16,125 bases of DNA from Candidatus Sordicultor fermentans (GTDB lineage: Bacteria; Atribacterota; Atribacteria; Atribacterales; Caldatribacteriaceae), in NCBI GenBank assembly GCA_002385475.1, contig DGDO01000096.1, positions 1-16,125 on the forward strand, given 5' to 3'. Both the position numbers and the translations under genes were made by a program. Shown here in pieces: positions 7,432-13,943 of this stretch (position 1 is the stretch's first letter; every line of letters starts with the position of its first letter). The notes under the pieces were generated by a model, which worked only from the letters and a program-made list of their open reading frames with translations, made no database searches and was not told the DNA's origin.

Positions 7432-9146
7432 TACCGTTCTATTTCATAAGGCCAGGTAGCCATGCCCCCATCCATCACCATAACTTTCTGGAAACCCTTG
7501 CTCTTCAAAATCAGGGAAGCTTCATAACCCCGCAAACCTGCAGCACAAATAGTTACAATTTCTTTATCAGGAGAAAGTTCGTTAGCTCTGGCTGGAAGCT
7601 CAGCCAGAGGAATAAGAACACTACCTGGTATGCGAATATTCTGATATTCTCGAGGGGTGCGCACATCTAACAAAATGAAATCTTCTCCTCGCTTCCTCTT
7701 CTTTTCTACTTCTTGAGAAGAAATACCTACCATGTCTCCTTCCAGTTTATTGCGCAGGACATTAGCTGCCAGGCACAAATTATCTATAGCAGAAGCATAA
7801 GGAGGAGCATAAGGTAAATCCAGGTTGGATATATCTTCTACCTTCCCTTGATAGTTAAGAAGAGTAGCTAAAGCATAGATGCTTTTGGTAACCTCACCTT
7901 TACCTATCATCTGTGCACCTAAAACTCTACCACTTCTTTTATCTGCTACCAGCTTAATAATCACCTGCTTTGCTCCGGGAAAATAATGAGCTCGGTCAGG
8001 AGCAGGCACTAAAGAATACTCCACATCATACCCTAAATTTTGGGCTTGTTTTACTCCCAGACCACTCCGGGCTACAGTATAATCAAAAACCTTGAAAATT
8101 ACTGAGTTTAAAGCTCCTCGGAAAGCTTCTCTTCGGCCAGCTAAATTCATAGCCACCACTCTCCCTTGCTTATTAGCCAGAGACCCCATAGGCATATAAG
8201 CAGGTTGACCACAAACTAAATTCTCTATCTCTATACAGTCTCCAGCAGCAAAAATAAAGGGGTCGCTGGTGCGCAAGAAGAGGTCCACTTTAATTCCTCC
8301 CCGCTCTCCCACCTCTAAGCCAGCTTTGCGAGCTAAGTCATCATTGGGCTTGAACCCGGTGGCTATCACTACCATATCTGCTTCATAACTTCCTTTATCA
8401 GTTATTACTCTTTTTACTACTCCTCCTTCTCCTTCCAGGCGCTGCGCTCCTTCTCCTACCCGGATATTGATTCCCTCACTCTGGCAGTAACGACGCACTA
8501 AAATCCCCATATCTTCGTCCAGAATAGGTAAAATTTCCGGTAGTATTTCCAGAATGGTAATTTCTAAACCACTTTTAACCAGGCTTTCAGCCATCTCCAT
8601 TCCGATCAATCCTCCACCAATAATTACCGCTCGTCTGGCTAATTTCTCTTTAATAGTCCAGCGAATGGCCTCAGCGTCTTCAACACCATGCAGAGTATAA
8701 ACATGAGCTAAATCGGTGGGAGAAAGAGTCACCCCGGGATGATTTAAGTCCACAGCTGAGATAGGGGGGATGGAAACCTTGGCTCCGGTAGCTAAAACCA
8801 GGTAATCATAAGGTAAACTGGATACCTCACCCGATTCTAAATCCTTTATTTCTACTCTTTTATTTTCTCTATCTATGCGGATAGCTTCAGTGCGATTCAA
8901 CACCTTAATTCTTTTCATATTTTCAAAAAATTCTGGATCCCGCATCACTCCAATGGGTGTTTCCATTAACTCCCGATATTCTTTTATCTCTCCGCTTATA
9001 TAGTAAGGTAAACCACAGCCAGCATAAGAGAGAAATTTACCTTTTTCTATAATGGTAATTTCTACCTCGGGATCCAGACGGCGTAGCTTTGCTGCCACTT
9101 TAGGACCCGCCGCCACTCCTCCTATAATTACCACTTTATTGTTCAT
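7431..9146 (-). CDS. CoA-disulfide / NADH-dependent persulfide reductase with C-terminal rhodanese domain
   Basis: A 571-residue FAD- and NAD(P)H-dependent disulfide reductase fused to rhodanese, the architecture of Npsr and the CoADR-RHD enzymes. The FAD-binding GGVAAGP (9-15), the single active Cys44 in SYAGCGLPYYISG, a second Rossmann motif IIGGGLIGMEMAES (about 175-188) and the FAD-contacting IFAAGDCIEIE identify the oxidoreductase. The rhodanese domain fills about residues 465-571, with LLDVRTPREY and the active loop CAAGLR, whose Cys534 would carry a persulfide. Such enzymes reduce CoA persulfide, polysulfide or CoA disulfide in the cytoplasm, in sulfur metabolism or oxidative defence. 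The substrate cannot be decided from sequence. ATG 9146 is preceded by GAGGAAGGTGA. The stop overlaps the lptC-like start by one base, and a 28 bp gap precedes this gene. Confidence 0.93.
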   Translation of the reverse strand: MNNKVVIIGGVAAGPKVAAKLRRLDPEVEITIIEKGKFLSYAGCGLPYYISGEIKEYRELMETPIGVMRDPEFFENMKRIKVLNRTEAIRIDRENKRVEIKDLESGEVSSLPYDYLVLATGAKVSIPPISAVDLNHPGVTLSPTDLAHVYTLHGVEDAEAIRWTIKEKLARRAVIIGGGLIGMEMAESLVKSGLEITILEILPEILPILDEDMGILVRRYCQSEGINIRVGEGAQRLEGEGGVVKRVITDKGSYEADMVVIATGFKPNDDLARKAGLEVGERGGIKVDLFLRTSDPFIFAAGDCIEIENLVCGQPAYMPMGSLANKQGRVVAMNLAGRREAFRGALNSVIFKVFDYTVARSGLGVKQAQNLGYDVEYSLVPAPDRAHYFPGAKQVIIKLVADKRSGRVLGAQMIGKGEVTKSIYALATLLNYQGKVEDISNLDLPYAPPYASAIDNLCLAANVLRNKLEGDMVGISSQEVEKKRKRGEDFILLDVRTPREYQNIRIPGSVLIPLAELPARANELSPDKEIVTICAAGLRGYEASLILKSKGFQKVMVMDGGMATWPYEIER

Positions 9147-9174
9147 TTGTCACCTTCCTCGCATTCCTTAACCC

Positions 9175-9474
9175 TCACCGGTTTTTTAAACTTTTCACGT
9201 CGTTATAGATACTACCCAAGCAAAAAAGAGCCGCTCCACCCACTAACACCCCAAATCCCCCCAATATTCCTCCTATACCTGCTAACTTAGAGAAAAAATC
9301 CGAGGTGGAAGAAAAAAACTCTTCTTCTGGAAAGGGGTAGAACTCTTCCCCGGGAGGAGGAAGTGAATAAGAAGGGGAACTTTTTTGTTTGCTCATCCCC
9401 ACCAGAGAAAAAATTATCGCCACTATTCCCAGACAAAAAAATACAACACCCACCACTTTCAAAAAAGTGCCCAC
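9175..9474 (-). CDS. Small two-helix membrane protein of unknown function
   Basis: A 99-residue protein with two hydrophobic helices, about residues 5-26 (VVGVVFFCLGIVAIIFSLVGM at its core) and 64-90 (Gly-rich, GGILGGFGVLVGGAALFCLG). They are separated by a roughly 35-residue polar linker rich in Pro, Glu, Phe and Ser. The short, basic C-terminus (NDVKSLKNR) and helix order suggest both ends face the same side, probably the cytoplasm. I recognise no family. The ORF opens with GTG at 9474, supported by GGGGAGGG about 8-9 nt upstream. It sits 16 bp after the acyl-ACP-reductase-like gene and 28 bp before the persulfide reductase, so it is very likely part of the same transcript. Length, ribosome site and helix pattern argue that it is real. 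Confidence 0.7.
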   Translation of the reverse strand: MGTFLKVVGVVFFCLGIVAIIFSLVGMSKQKSSPSYSLPPPGEEFYPFPEEEFFSSTSDFFSKLAGIGGILGGFGVLVGGAALFCLGSIYNDVKSLKNR

Positions 9475-9490
9475 TAATATAGCCCTCCCC

Positions 9491-10555
9491 TCAAATTCTT
9501 TTTTTGATCTCCTCTATTTCCTCTTCGTTCAATTCTCTTCCAAAGCTCCGCAGACCAGAAACTTTAAATCCATGTTTTTGAGCCAGAAGGTCAATCTCTT
9601 TTACTCTCTCTACCTCTATTTCTTTTCCCAGAGTATAATCTTCAAATCGTCCCTCCAGAGTCAAAATCATAGTTTCCGCCATGCAAGCATAAGATTTTCC
9701 TGGAGGATAGCCAAAATCCATGCCAAAATCAGGCTCTCCCGGAACATCAACCACTCCTCCCTCGATAACTAAAACGTCCTGTCTTTCCTTTGCTACTTCT
9801 TCTGCCACGTTGCGAGGACGAGCCACATCGCAGACCACCGCTCCTCGCTCAATCCAGGCTGGCTCTAACAAGTTCCCCAGAGCCGAAGTTACGGTAATCA
9901 GTGCCCGAGACCCTTTTATTCCTTCTTCAATATCTATAAAACCTTTTACTTCCTCTCCCTTTATTTCTTCCACCTCTTTTTTTACCTTTTCCACCTTTTC
10001 CGGGTCCCGGCCAATTACTCTTACCTTTTTCCCTTCTTCAGTCAATATCAAAGCGCAAGCTCGACCAATAGAACCGGTAGCTCCCACTATGGCAATTTCT
10101 TCCTGGCCTAAGTCAATCTCCATCATAGAAGAAGCCATCTCCAGAGCCTGAAGAGCAGTGGCCACAGTATAGCTGTCGCCAGTTGTTACCGCAATACGCA
10201 AACCATTCTTAACTGTAATCCCTCCATCTCCGGCAACTGAAGTAAAAGCCCCCAATCCGATAATTTTTGCCCCTAACTCCTCGGCCAGAAATCCACATTT
10301 GCGGATTTGCTGAGCTACAAAAGAAAAGGAATATTCCAGAAGCACCCGGGGAGTCATGGGAAGCCCGATAAACCACCCTCCAATCTCTTTACCTGTGGCT
10401 TCTGACTTCACTCCTTTCACTTCCGACAAAACAAAGGGAGGGACTCGAGAAGCTAAGCTTTCCACCCAGGAAGAGGGGAGAATCTTTAAGAACTTAAGAT
10501 GGTCTTTTATATCCTGGGGGCTGAAGGCATGGATGATGAAAGCAAATTTGTCCAT
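9491..10555 (-). CDS. NAD(P)-dependent reductase related to cyanobacterial acyl-ACP reductase (AAR)
   Basis: A 354-residue protein whose whole length follows cyanobacterial long-chain acyl-ACP reductase, the enzyme that makes fatty aldehydes from acyl-ACP. An N-terminal substrate domain carries SEATGKEIGGWFIGLPMTP (51-69) and IGLGAFTSVAGDGG (99-112). A Rossmann domain has IAIVGATGSIGRACALIL (154-171), and the C-terminus has VIEGGVVDVPG (263-273) and SYACMAETMILTLEG (288-302). Cys291 in ACMAE aligns with the catalytic Cys of the Synechococcus enzyme (FACFAEAM), which forms the acyl-thioester. Automated tools may call such proteins shikimate dehydrogenases. The true acyl substrate is unknown. 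ATG 10555 follows GAAGGGTGA; only 4 bp separate it from the SRPBCC gene. No aldehyde-deformylating oxygenase gene is seen. Confidence 0.8.
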   Translation of the reverse strand: MDKFAFIIHAFSPQDIKDHLKFLKILPSSWVESLASRVPPFVLSEVKGVKSEATGKEIGGWFIGLPMTPRVLLEYSFSFVAQQIRKCGFLAEELGAKIIGLGAFTSVAGDGGITVKNGLRIAVTTGDSYTVATALQALEMASSMMEIDLGQEEIAIVGATGSIGRACALILTEEGKKVRVIGRDPEKVEKVKKEVEEIKGEEVKGFIDIEEGIKGSRALITVTSALGNLLEPAWIERGAVVCDVARPRNVAEEVAKERQDVLVIEGGVVDVPGEPDFGMDFGYPPGKSYACMAETMILTLEGRFEDYTLGKEIEVERVKEIDLLAQKHGFKVSGLRSFGRELNEEEIEEIKKRI

Positions 10556-10559
10556 ACCG

Positions 10560-10997
10560 TCACCCTTCTACTACTTCTTGCAAAGCTTTTAACATAGCTT
10601 GAGCATTGTCCTCCATAACTTTCTTCAAAAACTTGCTGATTAAGGCTCCCACGAGAGGTATCCCCAGGTCGTATTCAATTTCCAGTTCTACCCGGGTTTT
10701 ATCCTCTCCTTCTTCCCTGAATCTCCATGCCCCCTCATATTGCTTAAAATCCCCTTCTATAAGAGAAAAACGGCATTCTTTCCCCTCTTCGTCCCAAAAA
10801 TCTCTTTCTTTCCACTTAATTTCTCTCCCCTGAAATTCTCCCCTCCAGAAACTATCCACCACTGAGCCCTCTTGATTTAATACCTTCACCTCTTTTATAT
10901 CAGGCAAAAAAGTAGCTAACTTTTCTATATCCTTAGCTTTATCGTAGACTTCTTCCACACTCCTGTTTATTACCAGAGAAGAAGAAACTTTAGCCAT
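10560..10997 (-). CDS. SRPBCC (START/COQ10-like polyketide cyclase family) protein
   Basis: A 145-residue soluble protein with the SRPBCC helix-grip pattern: an N-terminal strand VSSSLVINRSVEEVYDKAKD (4-23), then IEKLATFLPDIKEVKVL, alternating strands including GDFKQYEGAWRFRE (about 83-96), and a long C-terminal helix LISKFLKKVMEDNAQAMLKALQEVV (about 119-143). The fold encloses a deep hydrophobic cavity and family members bind lipids, quinones or polyketide intermediates; COQ10-type proteins bind quinone. No catalytic residue can be assigned, so it may be a carrier or chaperone for a hydrophobic ligand. It begins at ATG 10997, just 5 bp after the aminotransferase stop and preceded by AGGGGGT, and ends 4 bp before the AAR-like gene, suggesting a joint function with these two enzymes. 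Confidence 0.88.
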   Translation of the reverse strand: MAKVSSSLVINRSVEEVYDKAKDIEKLATFLPDIKEVKVLNQEGSVVDSFWRGEFQGREIKWKERDFWDEEGKECRFSLIEGDFKQYEGAWRFREEGEDKTRVELEIEYDLGIPLVGALISKFLKKVMEDNAQAMLKALQEVVEG

Positions 10998-11002
10998 TTC
11001 AC

Positions 11003-12277
11003 TTAACCCCCTATTTCCTTTAATGTTTCTCTAACTTTATCCAAAGACTTTCCTAACGCTTTGGTAACTTTTTCTATCTCCTCTTTTTTAATAGTAAGAG
11101 GAGGTTCCAGACGAATCACTCGAGGGTTGTTGAGAGTATAAGCAACTAAAACTTTTCTTTCTGCCATTTCTGCTGCCAAAAGGGAAGCAACATCAGAATC
11201 AAAAAATTCCATTCCTATCAAAAGGCCTATCCCTCGCACCTCTTTCACCAAATCAGGAAACTTCTCCTGTAAAAATCGGAGCTCCTCCATCCAGTAATTA
11301 CCTTTTTCCTCCGCTTGCGCAGGAATATTTTCTTCCTGAAGGACTTTCAAAGTTTCCAGCCCCGCGGTGCAGGCCAGAGGATTACCTCCTAAAGTAGAGC
11401 TATGGATAAGAGGATTATCCTCAAAAACTTTCCAGATTTCCTCCGTGCTTATAAATGCTCCTATGGGTAGCACCCCTCCTCCCAAACCCTTAGCCAGAGT
11501 CATAATGTGAGGAGCCACTTCATAGTGCTCACAGGCAAACATCTTCCCTGTTCTACCAAGGCCCGTTTGCACCTCATCCAGAATCAGGAGTGCTCCATTC
11601 TGCTCACAGATTTCTTTCACCCGGGAAAGATAGTGAGGATGAGGAATATTAATTCCTCCTTCTCCCTGAATGGGCTCCAAAATTACCGCTGCTGTTTTCT
11701 CATCCACCACCTCTTCCAGAGCTTCTATATCATCAAAAGGCACCTGATAGGTTTCCGGAACCAGTGGCTCAAAAGGTTTTTTATATACATCTCTTCCTGA
11801 AACGCTCAATGCCCCCATAGTTTTACCGTGAAAGCTATTAATCGCCGAAACCAGCTTTTTCCTTCCGGTGTAAAAGCGAGCCAGCTTTATTGCCCCCTCT
11901 ACTGCTTCCGCTCCACTGTTACCAAAAAAGGAATATTGCAGGTCTCCGGGGGTAACCTGAGCCAGCATTTCTGCCAAATCGGCTTGTTGTTTGTTAAAAA
12001 GAGTGCGGGTAGAAAGAGGCAATCTGTCTAATTGCTCTTTTACTTTCTGTACCACTCGAGGATGGTTTCTCCCCACCGGGAAACTTCCAAATCCCCCGAT
12101 GCAATCGATATAGGCTTCCCCGTAGATATCAAAAACTAATGCTCCTTCTCCTCTCCACTCCACCGTAGAAAAATTGGCAAATCGGAACAGCCGGGCTAAT
12201 CCTGGACTTACATACTTCACATATTTGTCTATGGTTTCTTCTACTATTTTTTGCTTTTCTCTCAATTCATCATCCAT
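11003..12277 (-). CDS. Class III PLP-dependent aminotransferase, PatA (putrescine aminotransferase)-like
   Basis: A 424-residue fold-type I aminotransferase strikingly like E. coli putrescine aminotransferase. Shared stretches include YVKYVSPGLARL (19-30), IDCIGGFGSFPVG (57-69), LQYSFFGNSGAEAVEGA (113-129), SFHGKTMGALS (148-158), ILEPIQGEGGI (199-209), ILDEVQTGLGRTGKMFACEH (232-251) and NNPRVIRLEPPLT near the C-terminus. Lys263 in LAKGLGGGVLPIGA is the predicted PLP Schiff-base lysine and Asp234 contacts the pyridine nitrogen. Such enzymes move a terminal amino group between a diamine or omega-amino acid and 2-oxoglutarate, making or consuming an aldehyde. Ornithine or acetylornithine specificity is an alternative. 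The start at 12277 has an excellent AAGGAGG at 12284-12290, 6 nt upstream. The AAR-like neighbour may share an aldehyde intermediate. Confidence 0.92.
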   Translation of the reverse strand: MDDELREKQKIVEETIDKYVKYVSPGLARLFRFANFSTVEWRGEGALVFDIYGEAYIDCIGGFGSFPVGRNHPRVVQKVKEQLDRLPLSTRTLFNKQQADLAEMLAQVTPGDLQYSFFGNSGAEAVEGAIKLARFYTGRKKLVSAINSFHGKTMGALSVSGRDVYKKPFEPLVPETYQVPFDDIEALEEVVDEKTAAVILEPIQGEGGINIPHPHYLSRVKEICEQNGALLILDEVQTGLGRTGKMFACEHYEVAPHIMTLAKGLGGGVLPIGAFISTEEIWKVFEDNPLIHSSTLGGNPLACTAGLETLKVLQEENIPAQAEEKGNYWMEELRFLQEKFPDLVKEVRGIGLLIGMEFFDSDVASLLAAEMAERKVLVAYTLNNPRVIRLEPPLTIKKEEIEKVTKALGKSLDKVRETLKEIGG

Positions 12278-12326
12278 GGTTTTCCTCCTTTATCTATGTT
12301 TGTAATTTTCTCACTCTTTTCTGCTT

Positions 12327-13088
12327 TTAAACTTCTATATCCGCCACTGAGTCAAGAATATGATTGGGTCGGTAGGGAAATTTGCCTATATCTTCGCGCT
12401 TCGTGACTCCAGAGAGAACCAGAATTGTTTCTAAACCCGATTCCAATCCTACTTTGACATCAGTATCCATCCGGTCTCCCACCATTATGGTGCTCTCTGA
12501 ATGCTCATCTATATATCTCAAAGCCAGGCGCAAAATTAAGGGATTAGGTTTACCCACAAAATAAGGAGCGTATCCAGAAGCTTCTTCTATCAGAGCTGCC
12601 ACAGCTCCACAGGCAGGAACGATTCCCCCTTCCCCCGGGCCAGAAGAATCGGGATTGGTGGCAATAAAAGGTACTCCCTGCATAATCAGCTGGCAAGCTC
12701 GCACGATTTTCTCATAAGGATAGGATTCCATCTCTCCTAAGATAACAAAATCGGGCCTGTAATCGGTAAAAGAATAACCTGCTTCATTGAGAGCCTGGTA
12801 CAATCCTGTTCCTCCCAGAACAAAAGCTCTGCCTCTGGGTTTTTGAGAACTCACAAAATGAGCGGTAGCCATAGCGCTGCTGAAAAAATGTTGAGCCTCT
12901 ATCTCTATACCGGCATCATTCATGCGATGCTGAAGGTCAGAAGGGGTATAGCGAGAATTATTAGTCAGAATCAAAAATTTATAGTCTTTTTCTCTTAAAC
13001 GTTCAATAAACTCTTTGGCGCCGGGTATAGCCTGGTCACCATAGAGTAAAACTCCATCCATATCAATAAGAAATGCTTTTTTATCCAT
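12327..13088 (-). CDS. HAD-IIA family sugar/nucleotide phosphatase (NagD-like)
   Basis: A 253-residue cytoplasmic phosphatase of the HAD superfamily, subclass IIA. Motif I is FLIDMDGVLLYGD (6-18), with nucleophile Asp9 and acid/base Asp11. Motif II is LILTNNSRYTP (39-49), the conserved Lys180 sits in YFVGKPNP, and motif III is IMVGDRMDTDVKVG (201-214), whose Asp residues bind magnesium. The large alpha/beta cap between motifs II and III (about 60-175) is the feature of NagD, AraL and phosphoglycolate phosphatases. Substrate cannot be read from sequence; a house-cleaning role on sugar phosphates or phosphoglycolate is likely. ATG 13088 is preceded by GAGGTGAGG and by the promoter at 13113-13141. 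It is the first gene of the run; a 49 bp gap leads to the aminotransferase gene. Confidence 0.92.
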   Translation of the reverse strand: MDKKAFLIDMDGVLLYGDQAIPGAKEFIERLREKDYKFLILTNNSRYTPSDLQHRMNDAGIEIEAQHFFSSAMATAHFVSSQKPRGRAFVLGGTGLYQALNEAGYSFTDYRPDFVILGEMESYPYEKIVRACQLIMQGVPFIATNPDSSGPGEGGIVPACGAVAALIEEASGYAPYFVGKPNPLILRLALRYIDEHSESTIMVGDRMDTDVKVGLESGLETILVLSGVTKREDIGKFPYRPNHILDSVADIEV

Positions 13089-13112
13089 AACCTCACCTCA
13101 AAAACCACATCT

Positions 13113-13141
13113 ATTATAATTTCTCCCCCTCTTATTAGCAA
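13113..13141 (-). promoter_or_regulatory. Sigma-70-like promoter upstream of the 14-gene run
   Basis: On the minus strand a perfect -10 box TATAAT (13118-13113) lies 17 bp from TTGCTA (13141-13136), which matches four of six bases of the TTGACA consensus. Transcription would begin near 13106, giving a leader of under 20 nt before the HAD gene ATG at 13088. No comparable promoter stood out in the short intergenic gaps downstream, so this is the best candidate for driving the whole run. It is a sequence match only. Confidence 0.6.
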
Positions 13142-13309
13142 ATGTTTGAAAATTCATTTTTTATGCTCTGCAGCAGGTCCTCACTCCGCCTTGACAGACG
13201 GGAATTTTCCACCGGACTAATTTTACTTTTAACTATTTAAATCAGCTAAGATAATCGGGACGTCGGCAGAAAGGAACAGCAACCCTTGGAGATTGCTCCT
13301 TCTTCCCCG

Positions 13310-13342
13310 CACCCTCCTTGGGAGAAGGTTAGGATGAGGGTG
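13310..13342. repeat. Inverted repeat CACCCTC/GAGGGTG with inner CCTT/AAGG
   Basis: CACCCTC at 13310-13316 is complementary to GAGGGTG at 13336-13342, with a short inner CCTT (13316-13319)/AAGG (13325-13328) pairing that shares base 13316. A T-rich run follows on the plus strand (13343-13354), so it could terminate plus-strand transcripts, but no plus-strand gene enters it. It is more likely part of a dispersed intergenic element. Confidence 0.5.
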
Positions 13343-13406
13343 GTTTTTCTTTTTCATCTCCCTGAACATTTTTATCAGGGATCCATAGTATTTAAGAATA
13401 TCCGGG

Positions 13407-13429
13407 TTCTCGATTGGAAGTTTCGAGAA
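13407..13429. repeat. Inverted repeat TTCTCGA/TCGAGAA
   Basis: A perfect 7 bp inverted repeat, TTCTCGA (13407-13413) and TCGAGAA (13423-13429), with a 9-nt loop. The same TTCTCGAG word recurs near 13514-13521 in the same gap, suggesting copies or remnants of one small repeat. No function is evident. Confidence 0.5.
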
Positions 13430-13782
13430 TGACAGAGTAAGATAGAAGAAATTTTAATAAGGACTGCCACAGAAAACGATAAGGCTCGGACACCTCAAGC
13501 CTCGGGGATAAAATTCTCGAGTTTATTCTCAAAAAACCTGTAGTGGAGTAAATAAAAAAGAGCCCCTAATCCCTTGATATACCGATGGTTTTAGATTATA
13601 GCTGTCAAAGTCGAGGAATAATCATGGCTTTTGGGGGGTCTCGGGGAATTCAGCTATCCATCTTCGAGGTCCTTCTCCTTTCTTCTCAGAGTATTTTCCC
13701 AAAGACTATGACTATATTAGACATTATATCCGGTAATTTATAGACAGACAATCTCGGTAGCTTCTGGAGACCCTGGGTTGGC

Positions 13783-13802
13783 ATAAACAGCTATCTGTTT
13801 AT
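13783..13802. repeat. 8 bp hairpin ATAAACAG/CTGTTTAT
   Basis: ATAAACAG (13783-13790) and CTGTTTAT (13795-13802) form a perfect 8 bp stem with a four-base CTAT loop. It lies about 140 bp downstream of the helicase stop. It lacks a run of T after the stem on the minus strand, so a simple intrinsic terminator is not supported. Confidence 0.55.
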
Positions 13803-13849
13803 CCTTCCTCAGTTGGTTTTTTTTATGTCTTTTTTGTCTTTTGGGGGTT

Positions 13850-13868
13850 ATAGGGGGTTTCCCCCTAT
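13850..13868. repeat. G/C-tract hairpin ATAGGGGG/CCCCCTAT
   Basis: ATAGGGGG (13850-13857) and CCCCCTAT (13861-13868) form a perfect 8 bp stem with a three-base loop. It is flanked by further G and C runs (GGGGG at 13843-13847, CCCCCC near 13893-13898) that could extend or compete with it. It lies about 75 bp after the helicase stop and might slow or end that transcript. The T-rich tract lies on the plus-strand 5' side, so it is not a canonical minus-strand terminator. Confidence 0.55.
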
Positions 13869-13943
13869 TGCCGGGGTTCATAAAGAGGCTCTCCCCCCTT
13901 ATTGCTGTTTGCAAGATAGCTATAGAGAAGCGGCAAAGCAGGT

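Larger units (their letters stand above)
13142..13943. other. Gene-poor intergenic stretch with inverted repeats
   Basis: About 800 bp between the helicase stop and the operon promoter hold no convincing gene. The right part (13738-13881 on the minus strand) contains a basic 47-codon ORF that may be chance. The rest has stop codons in all frames and several inverted repeats (13310-13342, 13407-13429, 13783-13802, 13850-13868). The segment near 13290-13345, read on the minus strand, begins CCACCCTCATCCTAACCTTC and resembles an intergenic element seen in many bacterial genomes. I found no tRNA cloverleaf, riboswitch or CRISPR pattern by eye. It looks like accumulated short repeat elements separating a possibly acquired helicase from the core operon. 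Confidence 0.6.

Noticed and set aside
9720..10151. Plus-strand 143-codon ORF opposite the AAR-like gene
   Set aside because: Low-complexity Ser/Thr/Pro composition mirrors the antisense of the Rossmann domain; no ribosome site or family.
9491..10555. Shikimate/quinate dehydrogenase
   Set aside because: It has a Rossmann domain, but the N-terminal half and the ACMAE cysteine segment follow acyl-ACP reductase, and I did not find the N-terminal shikimate-binding motifs.
13310..13354. Plus-strand intrinsic terminator (hairpin followed by T-rich run)
   Set aside because: No plus-strand gene precedes it and the stem is short and interrupted; treated as a repeat instead.
13142..13943. CRISPR array, tRNA or riboswitch
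   Set aside because: No regularly spaced identical repeats, no cloverleaf with a T-loop, and no recognisable aptamer core could be found by eye.
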